DNA from: Bowdeniella nasicola
Lineage (GTDB): Bacteria > Actinomycetota > Actinomycetes > Actinomycetales > Actinomycetaceae
NCBI RefSeq assembly: GCF_001907295.1
Contig: NZ_MQVR01000003.1
Coordinates: 1 to 64,000 of the forward strand
Reading direction: 5' to 3'
Length of the DNA: 64,000 nucleotides
Shown here in pieces: positions 26,409-34,343 of this stretch. A program made the position numbers and the translations under genes. Below the pieces are notes generated by a model. It had not been told where the DNA came from and did not search any database. It saw only the letters and a list, made by a program, of their open reading frames with translations. The stretch's first letter is position 1. Every line of letters starts with the position of its first letter.

Positions 26409-26669
26409 TCACGAACTGGGTTTCAGCGCCCTAATGACGAGAGACGCGGCGACCAGAACGACACCATTAACGGTGTTGAGAACGGGGCCAAGGATCGAAT
26501 AGATCGACGACAAAGCCGAGGCCCCCATGGGATTGTTCCCCTGAGCGTAGCCTGCGAGCATGCTGTCGACGTTGGCACCAAAAACACTGAGCAACCATCC
26601 CAACACAATGATGGCAATCCCAGTGATACGTAAAGCGGCTTCGATGCGATCAGCACGTGCAGTATCCAT
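26409..26669 (-). CDS. Small two-helix membrane protein
   Basis: An 86-residue hypothetical protein with two hydrophobic helices: ITGIAIIVLGWLLSVFGANV (about residues 15-34) and a second around VLNTVNGVVLVAASLVIRAL near the C-terminus. I do not recognise the family. The ATG at 26669 is preferred over the earlier in-frame codon at 26705; CAAGAT lies 6 nt upstream. It is downstream of the DUF6131-like gene, but a strong hairpin lies between them, so it probably has its own promoter. Confidence 0.65.
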   Translation of the reverse strand: MDTARADRIEAALRITGIAIIVLGWLLSVFGANVDSMLAGYAQGNNPMGASALSSIYSILGPVLNTVNGVVLVAASLVIRALKPSS

Positions 26670-26701
26670 GCAGCCATCTTGCCAGGGGGCGGAGCGATTT
26701 A

Positions 26702-26742
26702 CCACTGGAGGCCCGGACGATGATCGTCGGGGCCTCCAGTGG
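26702..26742 (-). terminator. 41-nt near-perfect hairpin downstream of the DUF6131-like gene
   Basis: Left arm CCACTGGAGGCCC (26702-26714) pairs fully with 26730-26742, and GACGAT/ATCGTC continues the stem to a single central base, with one mismatch in 20 pairs. It starts 30 nt after the stop at 26772 on the minus strand. No U tract follows. Confidence 0.6.
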
Positions 26743-26771
26743 ACAGGGGTTTGAGAGTGCTGCGGGGGCAG

Positions 26772-26918
26772 CTACCAAACTCTGCGGGTGGAGCCGCCAA
26801 TCGGCACCAGGTTCAGGATCAGTCCCACCACCAGGAGGATGAGGCCGATCGTGACGAGGATAGACATGCCCTTCAGGAGCAGGCCGAGGATGAGAAGGAT
26901 AAGACCAAGGGTGACCAT
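26772..26918 (-). CDS. DUF6131-like small hydrophobic protein
   Basis: A 48-residue protein made of two short hydrophobic helices: VTLGLILLILGLLLKGMS and LVTIGLILLVVGLILNLV, ending in a polar PIGGSTRRVW tail. The repeated TLGLILLILG / TIGLILLVVG pattern is typical of DUF6131, common in actinobacteria and without a known role. The ATG at 26918 has AAAGGA 6 nt upstream. A long hairpin follows the stop. The family call is by pattern recognition. Confidence 0.75.
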   Translation of the reverse strand: MVTLGLILLILGLLLKGMSILVTIGLILLVVGLILNLVPIGGSTRRVW

Positions 26919-27038
26919 ATCGATTCCTTTCTTGAGTACTTCCAATTAATCAGACACCAAGTGTGGGGGCGCACGTCGAAAGATGACATGTGTACGACAC
27001 CGCTGTGGATAACCTGCAGGGCCTGGGCTCCAAGGGGT

Positions 27039-27044
27039 TAGCGT
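27039..27044 (+). promoter_or_regulatory. -10 box (TAGCGT) of leaderless sprT-like gene
   Basis: TAGCGT, six bases, then the GTG at 27051; supports that start. Confidence 0.5.
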
Positions 27045-27050
27045 AGCGGC

Positions 27051-27497
27051 GTGGACCTGAACGAACTTCGCGACTTCGCCCTCACCCTCATGCGCGAGCA
27101 TGACTTGCAGGGCTGGACGTTCGGCTACGACCGCGCCACCCGGCGAGCCGGGCTGTGCAATTACACGCACCACAAGATCACGGTCTCGCGCCATCTCATG
27201 CGCCTGTATTTGGAGGCCGAAGCGAAGGACACGGTTATTCACGAGGTCGCGCACGCGATCGCGGGACCCTTGGCCGGGCACGGCCCGATCTGGAAACACG
27301 TGGCGCGCTCGCTCGGCGGCACCGCCTCGGTCAGCGTCGGCCGGGACGCGCCGCGCGTCCCGCCGAAGTACCGCGGCGTGTGCGCATGCGGGCGCGAATT
27401 CCACCGGATGCGGCTGCCGCGCGAGGGGCTGTTGTGCAAGGCCTGCGCGCTGGCAGGAATGCCTGGTGAGATCATGTGGTTTAAGCGCGCCGGCTAG
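27051..27497 (+). CDS. SprT-like zinc metalloprotein
   Basis: A 148-residue SprT-domain protein. The zinc-metallopeptidase motif is VIHEVAHAIAG (HExxH, about residues 64-74), with the third ligand probably in GHGPIWKHVA. The C-terminus carries a small zinc ribbon, CACGREFHRMRLPREGLLCKAC. Eukaryotic Spartan uses this fold for DNA-protein crosslink repair; bacterial members are poorly characterised. The GTG start is supported by TAGCGT 6 nt upstream. Confidence 0.9.
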   Translation: MDLNELRDFALTLMREHDLQGWTFGYDRATRRAGLCNYTHHKITVSRHLMRLYLEAEAKDTVIHEVAHAIAGPLAGHGPIWKHVARSLGGTASVSVGRDAPRVPPKYRGVCACGREFHRMRLPREGLLCKACALAGMPGEIMWFKRAG

Positions 27498-27558
27498 CGC
27501 CGTGCCGTGTGCAGCGTCTCACTATCGGCGGTATTGTGTGGACAGCTAAGGAGTGTCC

Positions 27559-28479
27559 ATGAGTTCAGCCGCTATCGAAGCGAAAGACCGCCCCGGCTAT
27601 CGCCGCGCGCGACGCAGACAAACGGCGTCGGCCTATGCACTGCTCATCCCCTCGTTCATTGGGGTGGGCTTTTTTCTCGTCGTTCCGGTCATTCTCGTCG
27701 TCATTTTGTCGCTGTTTAACTGGAACCTCATCTCGCCGCCGACGTTCGTCGGGCTCGATCATTACGTCTCCCTTTTTTCGGACACCAAGCTCATCAACTC
27801 CATTTGGGTGACGCTGACGTTCGTCCTCATGTCGATTCCGACGTCGATCATTTTGGGGCTGCTGCTCGCGGTGGCGATTAATCGCAAGCTGCCGGGCACC
27901 GGCTGGATGCGTGTGATCTTCGTGCTGCCGTGGGTGTGTGTGCCGCTCGCGCTCGGCGTCGTGTGGCGGTGGGTGTTTGACCCGTCGCAAGGTGCGCTGA
28001 ACACGATCCTCGGGCGGCGTATCGAGTGGATGAGTAATCCGGGCCTCGCGCTGCCAGCCGTCGCGTTCGTGTCCGTCTGGTCGACCGTCGGGTATATCTC
28101 GCTGTTCTTCCTCGCGGGGCTGCAGCAGATCCCGTCGAGCGTGTACGAGGCGGCGAAGCTCGATGGCGCCGGGCCGGTGCGGACGCTGTGGTCGATCACG
28201 CTGCCGCTGCTCATGCCGACGACGTTCTTCGTCACGGTGACGTCGGTGATCTCCTCGTTCCAGGTGTTCGACCTCGTCTACGGTCTGACCGGGTCGGCGA
28301 CCGGGTATCCGGCCGGGTCCACCGATGTCATCGCGGCGCGGATCTACCAGGATGCGTTCGTCTCCAACAACATCGGCCACGCGTCGGCGATGGCATTTTG
28401 CCTGTTCGTCGTGCTCGTCGTCGTCACCCTTATTCAACAGCGCTGGTTCTCCGGCCGAATCACCTACGACATGACGTGA
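27559..28479 (+). CDS. Carbohydrate ABC transporter permease (MalF/UgpA type)
   Basis: A 306-residue inner-membrane permease with six hydrophobic segments and the ABC-importer EAA loop VYEAAKLDGAGPVRTLWSIT (about residues 195-214). A basic N-terminal tail of about 25 residues precedes the first helix. It pairs with the next gene (1-nt spacing) and a binding protein 95 nt further down. No ATPase gene is present, which is common for actinobacterial sugar importers that share MsiK. The ATG at 27559 has AAGGAG 6 nt upstream. Confidence 0.93.
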   Translation: MSSAAIEAKDRPGYRRARRRQTASAYALLIPSFIGVGFFLVVPVILVVILSLFNWNLISPPTFVGLDHYVSLFSDTKLINSIWVTLTFVLMSIPTSIILGLLLAVAINRKLPGTGWMRVIFVLPWVCVPLALGVVWRWVFDPSQGALNTILGRRIEWMSNPGLALPAVAFVSVWSTVGYISLFFLAGLQQIPSSVYEAAKLDGAGPVRTLWSITLPLLMPTTFFVTVTSVISSFQVFDLVYGLTGSATGYPAGSTDVIAARIYQDAFVSNNIGHASAMAFCLFVVLVVVTLIQQRWFSGRITYDMT

Positions 28480-28480
28480 T

Positions 28481-29329
28481 ATGGCTAAGAATCATTCGAA
28501 ATCGCGCGCGACGTGGGCCGCGAATGCGCTCACGTACCTCATGCTGATCGCGTCGGTCCTCATGGTGATCGGCCCGTTCCTGCTGTCGGTCATGACGGCG
28601 GTGAAGACGCCTCGCCAGTTCGCGACCGAGCCGCCGCTCACGCCCCCGAACCCGATGACGTTCGATAACTTCACGCAGCTGTTTTCGGGCTCGCACAATT
28701 TCGTCGTGCCGATCGCGGTGACGGCGCAGGTCGTTGCCGTCATGGTGATCGGGCAGATGTTCTCCTCGATTCTGGCGGCCTATGCGTTTGCGACGCTCGA
28801 GTTCCCGGGGCGCGATGCGCTGTTTTGGGTGTATCTCGCCACGCTCATGGTGCCGGCCGTCGTCACGATCATTCCGCTGTACGTCATGGTGACGCAGGCG
28901 GGGATGAAGAACACGTTCTGGGGCATCGTCGTGCCCTTCATGTTTGGGTCGCCGTATGCGATCTTTTTGCTGCGGGAAAACTTCCGCTCGATGCCGACGG
29001 AGATCATGGACGCGGCGCGGATCGATGGCGCGGGAATCTTGCGTCGGCTCTGGTGCATTATGCTGCCGATGAACAAGCCGATCCTCGCCACGCTGCTCCT
29101 CATCACCGTCGTCAGCCACTGGAACAACTTCATGTGGCCGAAAGTGATCGCCCCGAAGCGCGAATGGAACGTGCTCACGGTCGCGACGGCGAGCCTGCAA
29201 ACACAGTACTCGTCGAACTGGACCCTCGTCATGGCCGCAACGACGATCGCGCTACTGCCGCTCATCATCCTGTTCCTCATCTTCCAGCGACAGATCACGC
29301 GCTCGATTGGCTTGTCGGGACTGCGTTAG
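28481..29329 (+). CDS. Carbohydrate ABC transporter permease (MalG/UgpE type)
   Basis: A 282-residue second permease subunit. The EAA loop is MDAARIDGAGILRRLWCIML (about residues 178-197); TPPNPMTFDNFTQLF and the C-terminal IFLIFQRQITRSIGLSGLR ending are typical of MalG-like proteins that finish in GxxK/R. It starts one base after the stop of the MalF-like gene, so the two are cotranscribed. Substrate class is mono- or oligosaccharide, not resolved further. Confidence 0.93.
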   Translation: MAKNHSKSRATWAANALTYLMLIASVLMVIGPFLLSVMTAVKTPRQFATEPPLTPPNPMTFDNFTQLFSGSHNFVVPIAVTAQVVAVMVIGQMFSSILAAYAFATLEFPGRDALFWVYLATLMVPAVVTIIPLYVMVTQAGMKNTFWGIVVPFMFGSPYAIFLLRENFRSMPTEIMDAARIDGAGILRRLWCIMLPMNKPILATLLLITVVSHWNNFMWPKVIAPKREWNVLTVATASLQTQYSSNWTLVMAATTIALLPLIILFLIFQRQITRSIGLSGLR

Positions 29330-29330
29330 C

Positions 29331-29351
29331 ACAATTGTTGCGCAAACGTTG
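29331..29351. promoter_or_regulatory. Cluster of palindromes upstream of the sugar-binding protein gene
   Basis: ACAATTGT (29331-29338), TTGCGCAA (29338-29345) and AACGTT (29345-29350) overlap within 20 bases, giving the TTGCGCAAACGTT pattern seen in LacI-type operators. It lies between the permease stop and the binding-protein gene, where a LacI-family regulator could act. Confidence 0.4.
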
Positions 29352-29424
29352 CCTACTTTGGGTACACCGATGACGTGAAGTGGGAGAAGATCGAAAGAGC
29401 ACAAGACGAGTGGAAGGTTGACAC

Positions 29425-30762
29425 ATGCGTACATCTAAAGTGATCGCGGCGAGTTTCGCCGCACTAGCCCTGGGGCTCGCGGCGTGCTCACCCGGATCGT
29501 CCTCGTCGAAGGAGACGACGGGTAGGGAAAAGGAAGGTTCAACCGGCGCGACGACGGTGACGTTTAGGTTGTGGGACGAGAATGCCGCAAAGGCATATAA
29601 GGAGTCGTTCGACGCGTTTACCTCGCATAACCCGGACATTAAGGTCAACGTCGAGGTCATCCCGTGGGGTCAGTACTGGGAGCAGCTCCCGCTCGACATC
29701 CAGTCCGGCGACATGGCCGATATCTTCTGGACGAACTCGTCGAACTTCGGTCTGCTCGCGGATAACGGCAACCTGCTCAATATCGGGGAGGCCGTCGGCA
29801 ACGATCACGACGCGTGGGTGGAATCGACCGCGAAGCTTTATGAGCGCGACGGCAAGCTGTGGGGTGTGCCCCAGATTTGGGACTCGATCGCGCTGTTCTA
29901 CAACAAGAAGCTCGTCGAGGAAGCGGGCGTTGACCCCGCGAACCTCACGTGGGCGCCGGGTGGCGGCGAGGGCGATACGCTCATCGCGGCTGCGAAGAAG
30001 CTCACGAAGGACGATGCCGGTAAGCATCCCGGCGAGGATGGCTTCAACCCGGACAAGCGTGCCCAGTTCGGCTTCAACTCGCAGGCCGACCTGCAGGCGA
30101 TCTACATCGACTGGCTCGGCCAGGCCGGCGCCAAGTTCCAGGACGGCGATAACTTCGCGTTCAATACGCCGCAGGGTGTGGGCGCGTTCCAGTACCTCGT
30201 CGATCTCGTGAACAAGGAGCACGTCGCACCGTCCGCGGCGGATACCAACCAGAACGGTGATCTCGCGCGCGACCTGTTCGTCCAGGGCAAGCTTGCGCTC
30301 TTCCAGTCCGGCCCATATTCGCTGCCGCAGATCAGCGAGAACGCCGACTTCGAGTGGGGCATCGCCCCGATGGTGGCGGGGCCGGAGGGCCGCGTGTCCG
30401 TCGTGCACTCCGTCGCCGCGCTCGGTAATGCCGAGACGAAGAACAAGGAAGCGACGATTAAGGTCCTGAAGTGGCTCGCGTCGAAGGACGGCCAGCTCGC
30501 GCTCGCCGATTCTGGTGCCGCATTCCCGGCCGTCGTCGACGCGCAGGCCGAGTACGAGGCGTTCTGGAAGGAAAAGGGCGTCGACGTCTCCGAGTTCCAG
30601 AAGGCTACGGAGGGCAAGACGATTCCGGCTCCCGTCGGCGCGAAGGTCAACGCCGGCATGATGGCGTTCAACGACACGCTGAAGGAAATGTTCCTCGGGT
30701 CGGTGCCCGTCGAGGAAGCCTTGAAGAAGGCTCAGGACGACGGCAACAACGCGATGAAGTAG
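29425..30762 (+). CDS. Carbohydrate ABC transporter substrate-binding lipoprotein
   Basis: A 445-residue extracellular solute-binding protein (family 1, MalE/UgpB-like). The signal peptide ends in a good lipobox (LGLAACS), followed by a Ser/Gly/Glu linker. The body contains VTFRLWDENAAKAYKESFDA, IPWGQYWEQLPLDIQSGDMA, WGVPQIWDSIALFYNKKL and LFVQGKLALFQSGPY, all typical of sugar-binding proteins. It is downstream of its two permeases rather than upstream, separated by a palindrome-rich intergenic stretch, so its expression may be set separately. Confidence 0.94.
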   Translation: MRTSKVIAASFAALALGLAACSPGSSSSKETTGREKEGSTGATTVTFRLWDENAAKAYKESFDAFTSHNPDIKVNVEVIPWGQYWEQLPLDIQSGDMADIFWTNSSNFGLLADNGNLLNIGEAVGNDHDAWVESTAKLYERDGKLWGVPQIWDSIALFYNKKLVEEAGVDPANLTWAPGGGEGDTLIAAAKKLTKDDAGKHPGEDGFNPDKRAQFGFNSQADLQAIYIDWLGQAGAKFQDGDNFAFNTPQGVGAFQYLVDLVNKEHVAPSAADTNQNGDLARDLFVQGKLALFQSGPYSLPQISENADFEWGIAPMVAGPEGRVSVVHSVAALGNAETKNKEATIKVLKWLASKDGQLALADSGAAFPAVVDAQAEYEAFWKEKGVDVSEFQKATEGKTIPAPVGAKVNAGMMAFNDTLKEMFLGSVPVEEALKKAQDDGNNAMK

Positions 30763-30779
30763 GAGGCGCGCGGCGTACG

Positions 30780-30785
30780 TAAAAT
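30780..30785 (+). promoter_or_regulatory. -10 box (TAAAAT) of leaderless GRP transporter gene
   Basis: TAAAAT, six bases, then the GTG at 30792. Confidence 0.5.
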
Positions 30786-30791
30786 GGGCTG

Positions 30792-31787
30792 GTGACGTTT
30801 GTCCTCGCGCTCCTTCCCTCGCTCATGTGGGGGCTGACGAACCTTCTGACGCCGTGGATCGGCGGCAATTTGCGCCAACAGCTCATCGGGATGTCGACCG
30901 GTGCGCTCGCGCTGTCCGTCGTCGTGGTGGCGCTCGTGCGGCCCGAGATGACGCCCGCGGGGGCAGCGGTCGCGTACGTGTCGGGGCTGCTTATGTCCGG
31001 TGGGCTCTACTTCCTGCTGTGGGCGTTTAAGGCCGTGGGGATTTCGCGGGCGCTGCCGCTCACGACCGGTATGCAGCTCGTCGGGCTCGCCCTGTTCGGG
31101 GTCATCGGGTACGGGGAATGGGCGACGACGTCGGCGCGCCTCGTGGGCGGGCTCGCGCTCGCCATCATCACCGCGGGGACGGCGGCGATCAGCTGGGAGG
31201 ATCGCGGCGCGCGGCGCGAGGGCGACGTGGTGGATTATCCCGTGATCGCCCTGCGCTACGGACTGCCCGCGATCCTGCTCGCGACCGCGTGTTTCATCGG
31301 GTACCCGGCGATGATGCGGGTCGCGAACGTGTCCGGGTTCGGCACGATTGCCCCGCAGGCGCTCGGGCTGCTGACCGGGTCGCTGTTCTTTACCGCGGCG
31401 CGCGTCGGTGATCGGCCGCTTGTCGCTTTGCTGCCGGGCGGCCGGTTTGATGAGGCGCTCGCGCGCGGTGGCGGTCACCTGCACGCGCTCGGCGTGCCCG
31501 TGCGTTCGTGGCGGACTGATCTGTCGAGTCGGCAATACTTTGGGTTCGTCGGGCTCGGTGCGTTGTGGCTTGCCGCCGTCGCGCAGCTCGTCTGGAACAA
31601 CGAGCACATTGGGGTGGCAACGGCATTCCCGCTCTCGCAGCTTGGCGTCGTGATCTCGACGATCGGAGCGCTGTATTGGCTGAAGGAGCCAAAGACGGAG
31701 CGCGAGCGCCGGGCGATTTTTGCCGGAGCGCTCGCGCTCGGGATCGGGGCCGTGCTCATTGGGGTGGCCAAGGGCCTCGACGTTTAG
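30792..31787 (+). CDS. GRP-family sugar transporter
   Basis: A 331-residue membrane protein with about ten helices in the glucose/rhamnose transporter (GRP, DMT superfamily) pattern: LPSLMWGLTNLL at the N-terminus, ALPLTTGMQLVG and a matching second-half helix pair VATAFPLSQLGVVISTIGALYWLKEPKTERE. It presumably imports a monosaccharide by proton symport. Its position directly behind the sugar ABC importer suggests a shared substrate class. Its stop overlaps the stop of a tiny convergent frame. Confidence 0.88.
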   Translation: MTFVLALLPSLMWGLTNLLTPWIGGNLRQQLIGMSTGALALSVVVVALVRPEMTPAGAAVAYVSGLLMSGGLYFLLWAFKAVGISRALPLTTGMQLVGLALFGVIGYGEWATTSARLVGGLALAIITAGTAAISWEDRGARREGDVVDYPVIALRYGLPAILLATACFIGYPAMMRVANVSGFGTIAPQALGLLTGSLFFTAARVGDRPLVALLPGGRFDEALARGGGHLHALGVPVRSWRTDLSSRQYFGFVGLGALWLAAVAQLVWNNEHIGVATAFPLSQLGVVISTIGALYWLKEPKTERERRAIFAGALALGIGAVLIGVAKGLDV

Positions 31788-31876
31788 GTGACCTCGAGGT
31801 AGGTCGTGATGTCGTCGTGCAGCGTGAGGTTCACGAGTGAGTTCGCGGTCGTGGCGTCGGGCCCCCGGTCGGGCAT
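31784..31876 (-). CDS. Possible 30-residue peptide downstream of the DUF6457 gene
   Basis: An ATG 4 nt after the DUF6457 stop opens a 30-codon frame (MPDRGPDATTANSLVNLTLH, then DDITTYLEVT). It ends on TAA sharing bases with the TAG of the convergent GRP gene. The polar, non-repetitive composition looks like protein, but I do not recognise a family. It may equally be the tail of a lost gene. Confidence 0.35.
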   Translation of the reverse strand: MPDRGPDATTANSLVNLTLHDDITTYLEVT

Positions 31877-31880
31877 CGCG

Positions 31881-32216
31881 TCAGGCGTCATTCTCCTTGG
31901 CGCGGACCAGCGCGGTCACGGCGTCGATGTTCTCGTGCACGAGCGTCGCCAGTGCCTCGGTCGGGTCGGCGGCGCCGCCTTCGCCCGTTGCGCCAGCTTC
32001 GGCACGGCCGAATCGCTGACCCGCGCCGAGGCCTACGAGGAATGCGGTCATGGGGGCGCCCGGGCGGGAGGGCCCGTGGGCAACGATGCGGATGAGGTCG
32101 AGCATCTCGGGGGTCATCCGGTCGAGGATGGTCCGGTCGAGGTCAAGGGTGGTGCACACGTCGTCGAGCCACGTGTGCATGATGGCCATTTTTTCTTCTT
32201 CGCTGAGTTTCTCCAT
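31881..32216 (-). CDS. DUF6457 domain protein, molybdenum-cofactor associated
   Basis: A 111-residue soluble helical protein. The block MHTWLDDVCTTLDLD, MTPEMLDLIRIVAHGPSRPG and APMTAFLVGLGAGQRFG matches DUF6457, a small family usually encoded beside molybdenum-cofactor genes and sometimes fused to MobA. Its role is unknown. It is divergent from mogA with 45 bp between the starts. TAACGT lies 6 nt before the ATG. Confidence 0.8.
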   Translation of the reverse strand: MEKLSEEEKMAIMHTWLDDVCTTLDLDRTILDRMTPEMLDLIRIVAHGPSRPGAPMTAFLVGLGAGQRFGRAEAGATGEGGAADPTEALATLVHENIDAVTALVRAKENDA

Positions 32217-32222
32217 GGCCCT

Positions 32223-32228
32223 ACGTTA
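32223..32228 (-). promoter_or_regulatory. -10 box (TAACGT) of leaderless DUF6457 gene
   Basis: TAACGT, six bases, then the ATG at 32216. Only 21 bp separate it from the oppositely directed mogA -10 box, so the two promoters must interfere or be co-regulated. Confidence 0.45.
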
Positions 32229-32249
32229 TCGCCCTTCTGCTTCGCAGCG

Positions 32250-32255
32250 TAGGCT
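32250..32255 (+). promoter_or_regulatory. -10 box (TAGGCT) of leaderless mogA
   Basis: TAGGCT, six bases, then the ATG at 32262. Confidence 0.5.
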
Positions 32256-32261
32256 CGAGGT

Positions 32262-32846
32262 ATGACGAATGAACACCACGAGGACGATGTGACGACGACG
32301 ATTCCCGGGGCGGTTATTACGGTGTCGGACCGCTGTTCGCGCGGCGATGCAGAGGACCGTTCGGGTCCGCTCGCGGTAACCGAGCTCGAAAAGTTTTCCG
32401 TCGAGGTGGACCGTGTCGTCGTCGTTCCCGATGACGTCGAACTGATCCGGGCGGCGCTGCAGGAGGCGATCGATGCGGGCTCGCGGGTCATCGTCACCAC
32501 CGGGGGGACGGGGATTACGCCGCGCGACGTCACGCCCGAGGCAAGCGAGCCATTCATTTCGCTTCCGCTCGACGGGCTTGCGCAGCAGGTGCGACTCGCG
32601 GGCCTTGCGGCGACGCCGCTTGCGACGCTCTCGCGGGGGCTCATTGGCGCGACCGCGCGCGGGGAGGGTGCGACGCTCATTGTTAATGCCCCCGGGTCGC
32701 CCGGTGGGGTGAAGGACACGATTGGCGTCGTCGGGCCGCTCGTCGGTCATATTTTGGGGCAGCTTGCTGGGCGGGCGCATGAAAAGGCTGCGAACGAGGA
32801 GGCCGGTGCCGGGGGCGCTGGTGCCAAGGAGGTCGGCACCGATTAG
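32262..32846 (+). CDS. mog: Molybdopterin adenylyltransferase / MoaB-Mog family
   Basis: A 194-residue cytosolic protein of the MoaB/Mog family, which adenylates molybdopterin before molybdenum insertion. Motifs are AVITVSDRCSRGDAEDRSG (about residues 18-36), VIVTTGGTGITPRDVTPEA (about 79-97) and NAPGSPGGVKD near the C-terminus. The C-terminal 25 residues are Ala/Gly/Glu-rich extra. It begins a plus-strand run mog - torD' - Fe-S protein; the end of mog overlaps the probable torD translation start region. Confidence 0.92.
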   Translation: MTNEHHEDDVTTTIPGAVITVSDRCSRGDAEDRSGPLAVTELEKFSVEVDRVVVVPDDVELIRAALQEAIDAGSRVIVTTGGTGITPRDVTPEASEPFISLPLDGLAQQVRLAGLAATPLATLSRGLIGATARGEGATLIVNAPGSPGGVKDTIGVVGPLVGHILGQLAGRAHEKAANEEAGAGGAGAKEVGTD

Positions 32847-33511
32847 TGAGACCGCGACAACCGGAGACGCTGCGCGGGACTGGTCGGCGGTAGATCCGGC
32901 CGATATTGCTGACCGCGCGATCGCGTGGACGGTCATTTCTGCGGCGTTTGCCGATTCGTTGAAGGTGCAGACGCTCGCGGCGCTGCGCGATGCGCATCAG
33001 CTCGCCGAGTGGCCGCTGCAGGGAGCGGATTTTGCGGCGGCGTGCCAGGAGTTCGGGATGAGCGCGGCGCTTTCCGAGACGGCAGAAGCTGAGGCGGCGC
33101 TGCGGCTCGCGCATCAGCGGATGATGACCTGGCCGGGGCGTGTCGATCCGTCGCCGTGGGAGTCGGTGCATCGCTCGCGTGACGGGCTCGTCTTCGATGA
33201 ACAGACGCGGCAGGTGCGGGCGGCGTATCGGGAGGTTTGGGCTGCAGTCCAAGCTGCTCATGAAGGTGCCGGAGGATCACGTCGCGATTGAGGCGGAGTT
33301 TCTCGCATTCTTGCTGTCCGAGGCGCTAGAGCGGATCGATCGCGGGGAGCCGGCGGAACGGTTCTTGGCGGGCTACGAAAAGTTTTTGGCGGAGCATGCC
33401 GGGCAGTGGCTGCCGCGGTATTTTGCGCGGTTCGGTGAGGCTGCGGCGACGCACTACCATCGCGGGATTGCCTACCTCGGTCGGCTCACGATCGCCGCGG
33501 CGCCGCTGTGA
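32821..33511 (+). pseudogene. TorD/DmsD-type molybdoenzyme chaperone, frameshifted
   Basis: The first frame runs to 33291 (DIADRAIAWTVISAAFADSL, VHRSRDGLVFDEQTRQVRAA then YRE). From about 33235 the homology moves to another frame: FGLQSKLLMKVPEDHVAIEA then EFLAFLLSEALERIDRG, ending at 33511. The expected join YREFGLQ is restored by removing one G from the GG at 33234-33235. The family inserts cofactor into and delivers molybdoenzymes. The start is also odd: AAGGAGG (32826-32832) lies 9 nt before an ATT at 32842, while the only normal in-frame codon nearby is the GTG at 32821. A sequencing error cannot be excluded. Confidence 0.8.
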
Positions 33512-34332
33512 GCGAGCAGGGCGACGTCGAGGAGGCACGTCACGCCGAAGAGGCGGGGCGCGCTGAGTTTGGCTCGCTCACTCGGTGGGCGGCGGAGCTC
33601 GTCGAGGATACCGACGTGTGGCTCGTCGGCGACGAAGCTATCGCGCGCGCGCCCGCGCGCAGGGAGCTGCCGAGCGCCGAGGCGGTCGTCGTCGCGGTGC
33701 CCGGCGGGCCGGAGACGATCGGTGAGCGCACGTGGCTTGAGATGCTAACCGCTCGCCACGTTCGCTGGTACGTCGCAGGCGAGGCGGCGCTGCCCGAGCG
33801 GGTCGCGACCGTCGTCGCCGCCTGGGAGCCTGCCGCGGGGCCAAAAAGTTTTTCGCCGGGTGAGGTCGGGCTGCCGCTGCGCGCGCGGCTGCGGTCACGC
33901 CGCGAGGTCGAGGTGCTCGATGCGACGGCGATGCCGCGCTCGCGTCGGTCGCTGCTGCGGGTCGCTGCGGGCGGCGAGTCCGCGGGGCCACGCTCCGATA
34001 CCGAGTTGCTCGAAGAGGCGTGGCGGGCGCGTCGGGCCGAAGGTGACGTCGCCTCCCCCGCGCTCGATCTGCAGTCGTGCGGGTGCGTCGCGTGCGGCAC
34101 GTGTGTGAAGGCGTGTCCGACGCAGGTGCTGTCGCTCTCGCCTACGCGCGCGCACGCGCCCTCGCGCAAGATCGAGCCCGAGTTCGCAGGCGAGGCTGCG
34201 AGGCTCGTGGAATGGTGCGAGAGCGACAGCTCAGTGTCCGACGACGATGTTCAACGGGCGTTGGCGTCGAATGGGATCGTCGCCAACGTGGCGAACCGGT
34301 TCGAAGCGACGATTGGCTTGTGGCGAAAGTAG
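33508..34332 (+). CDS. 4Fe-4S ferredoxin-type protein with a single cluster motif
   Basis: A 274-residue soluble protein. Near residue 190 it has CGCVACGTCVKACPTQVL, a CxxCxxCxxxCP [4Fe-4S] motif with an extra leading Cys. Proteins of this kind beside TorD normally carry a second cluster; here the expected region (after LSLSP) has only one isolated Cys (VEWCESD), so electron transfer between two clusters is unlikely. The N-terminal 180 residues have no recognised domain. The GTG start overlaps the torD stop (GTGA), which implies translational coupling with the frameshifted chaperone. Confidence 0.7.
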   Translation: MSEQGDVEEARHAEEAGRAEFGSLTRWAAELVEDTDVWLVGDEAIARAPARRELPSAEAVVVAVPGGPETIGERTWLEMLTARHVRWYVAGEAALPERVATVVAAWEPAAGPKSFSPGEVGLPLRARLRSRREVEVLDATAMPRSRRSLLRVAAGGESAGPRSDTELLEEAWRARRAEGDVASPALDLQSCGCVACGTCVKACPTQVLSLSPTRAHAPSRKIEPEFAGEAARLVEWCESDSSVSDDDVQRALASNGIVANVANRFEATIGLWRK

Positions 34333-34343
34333 CTGGGCCGCGG

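Noticed and set aside
33231-33240. Programmed ribosomal frameshift in torD
   Set aside because: The sequence around the shift (CGGGAGGTTTGG) lacks a slippery heptamer and no downstream pseudoknot is evident, so mutation or sequencing error is more likely.
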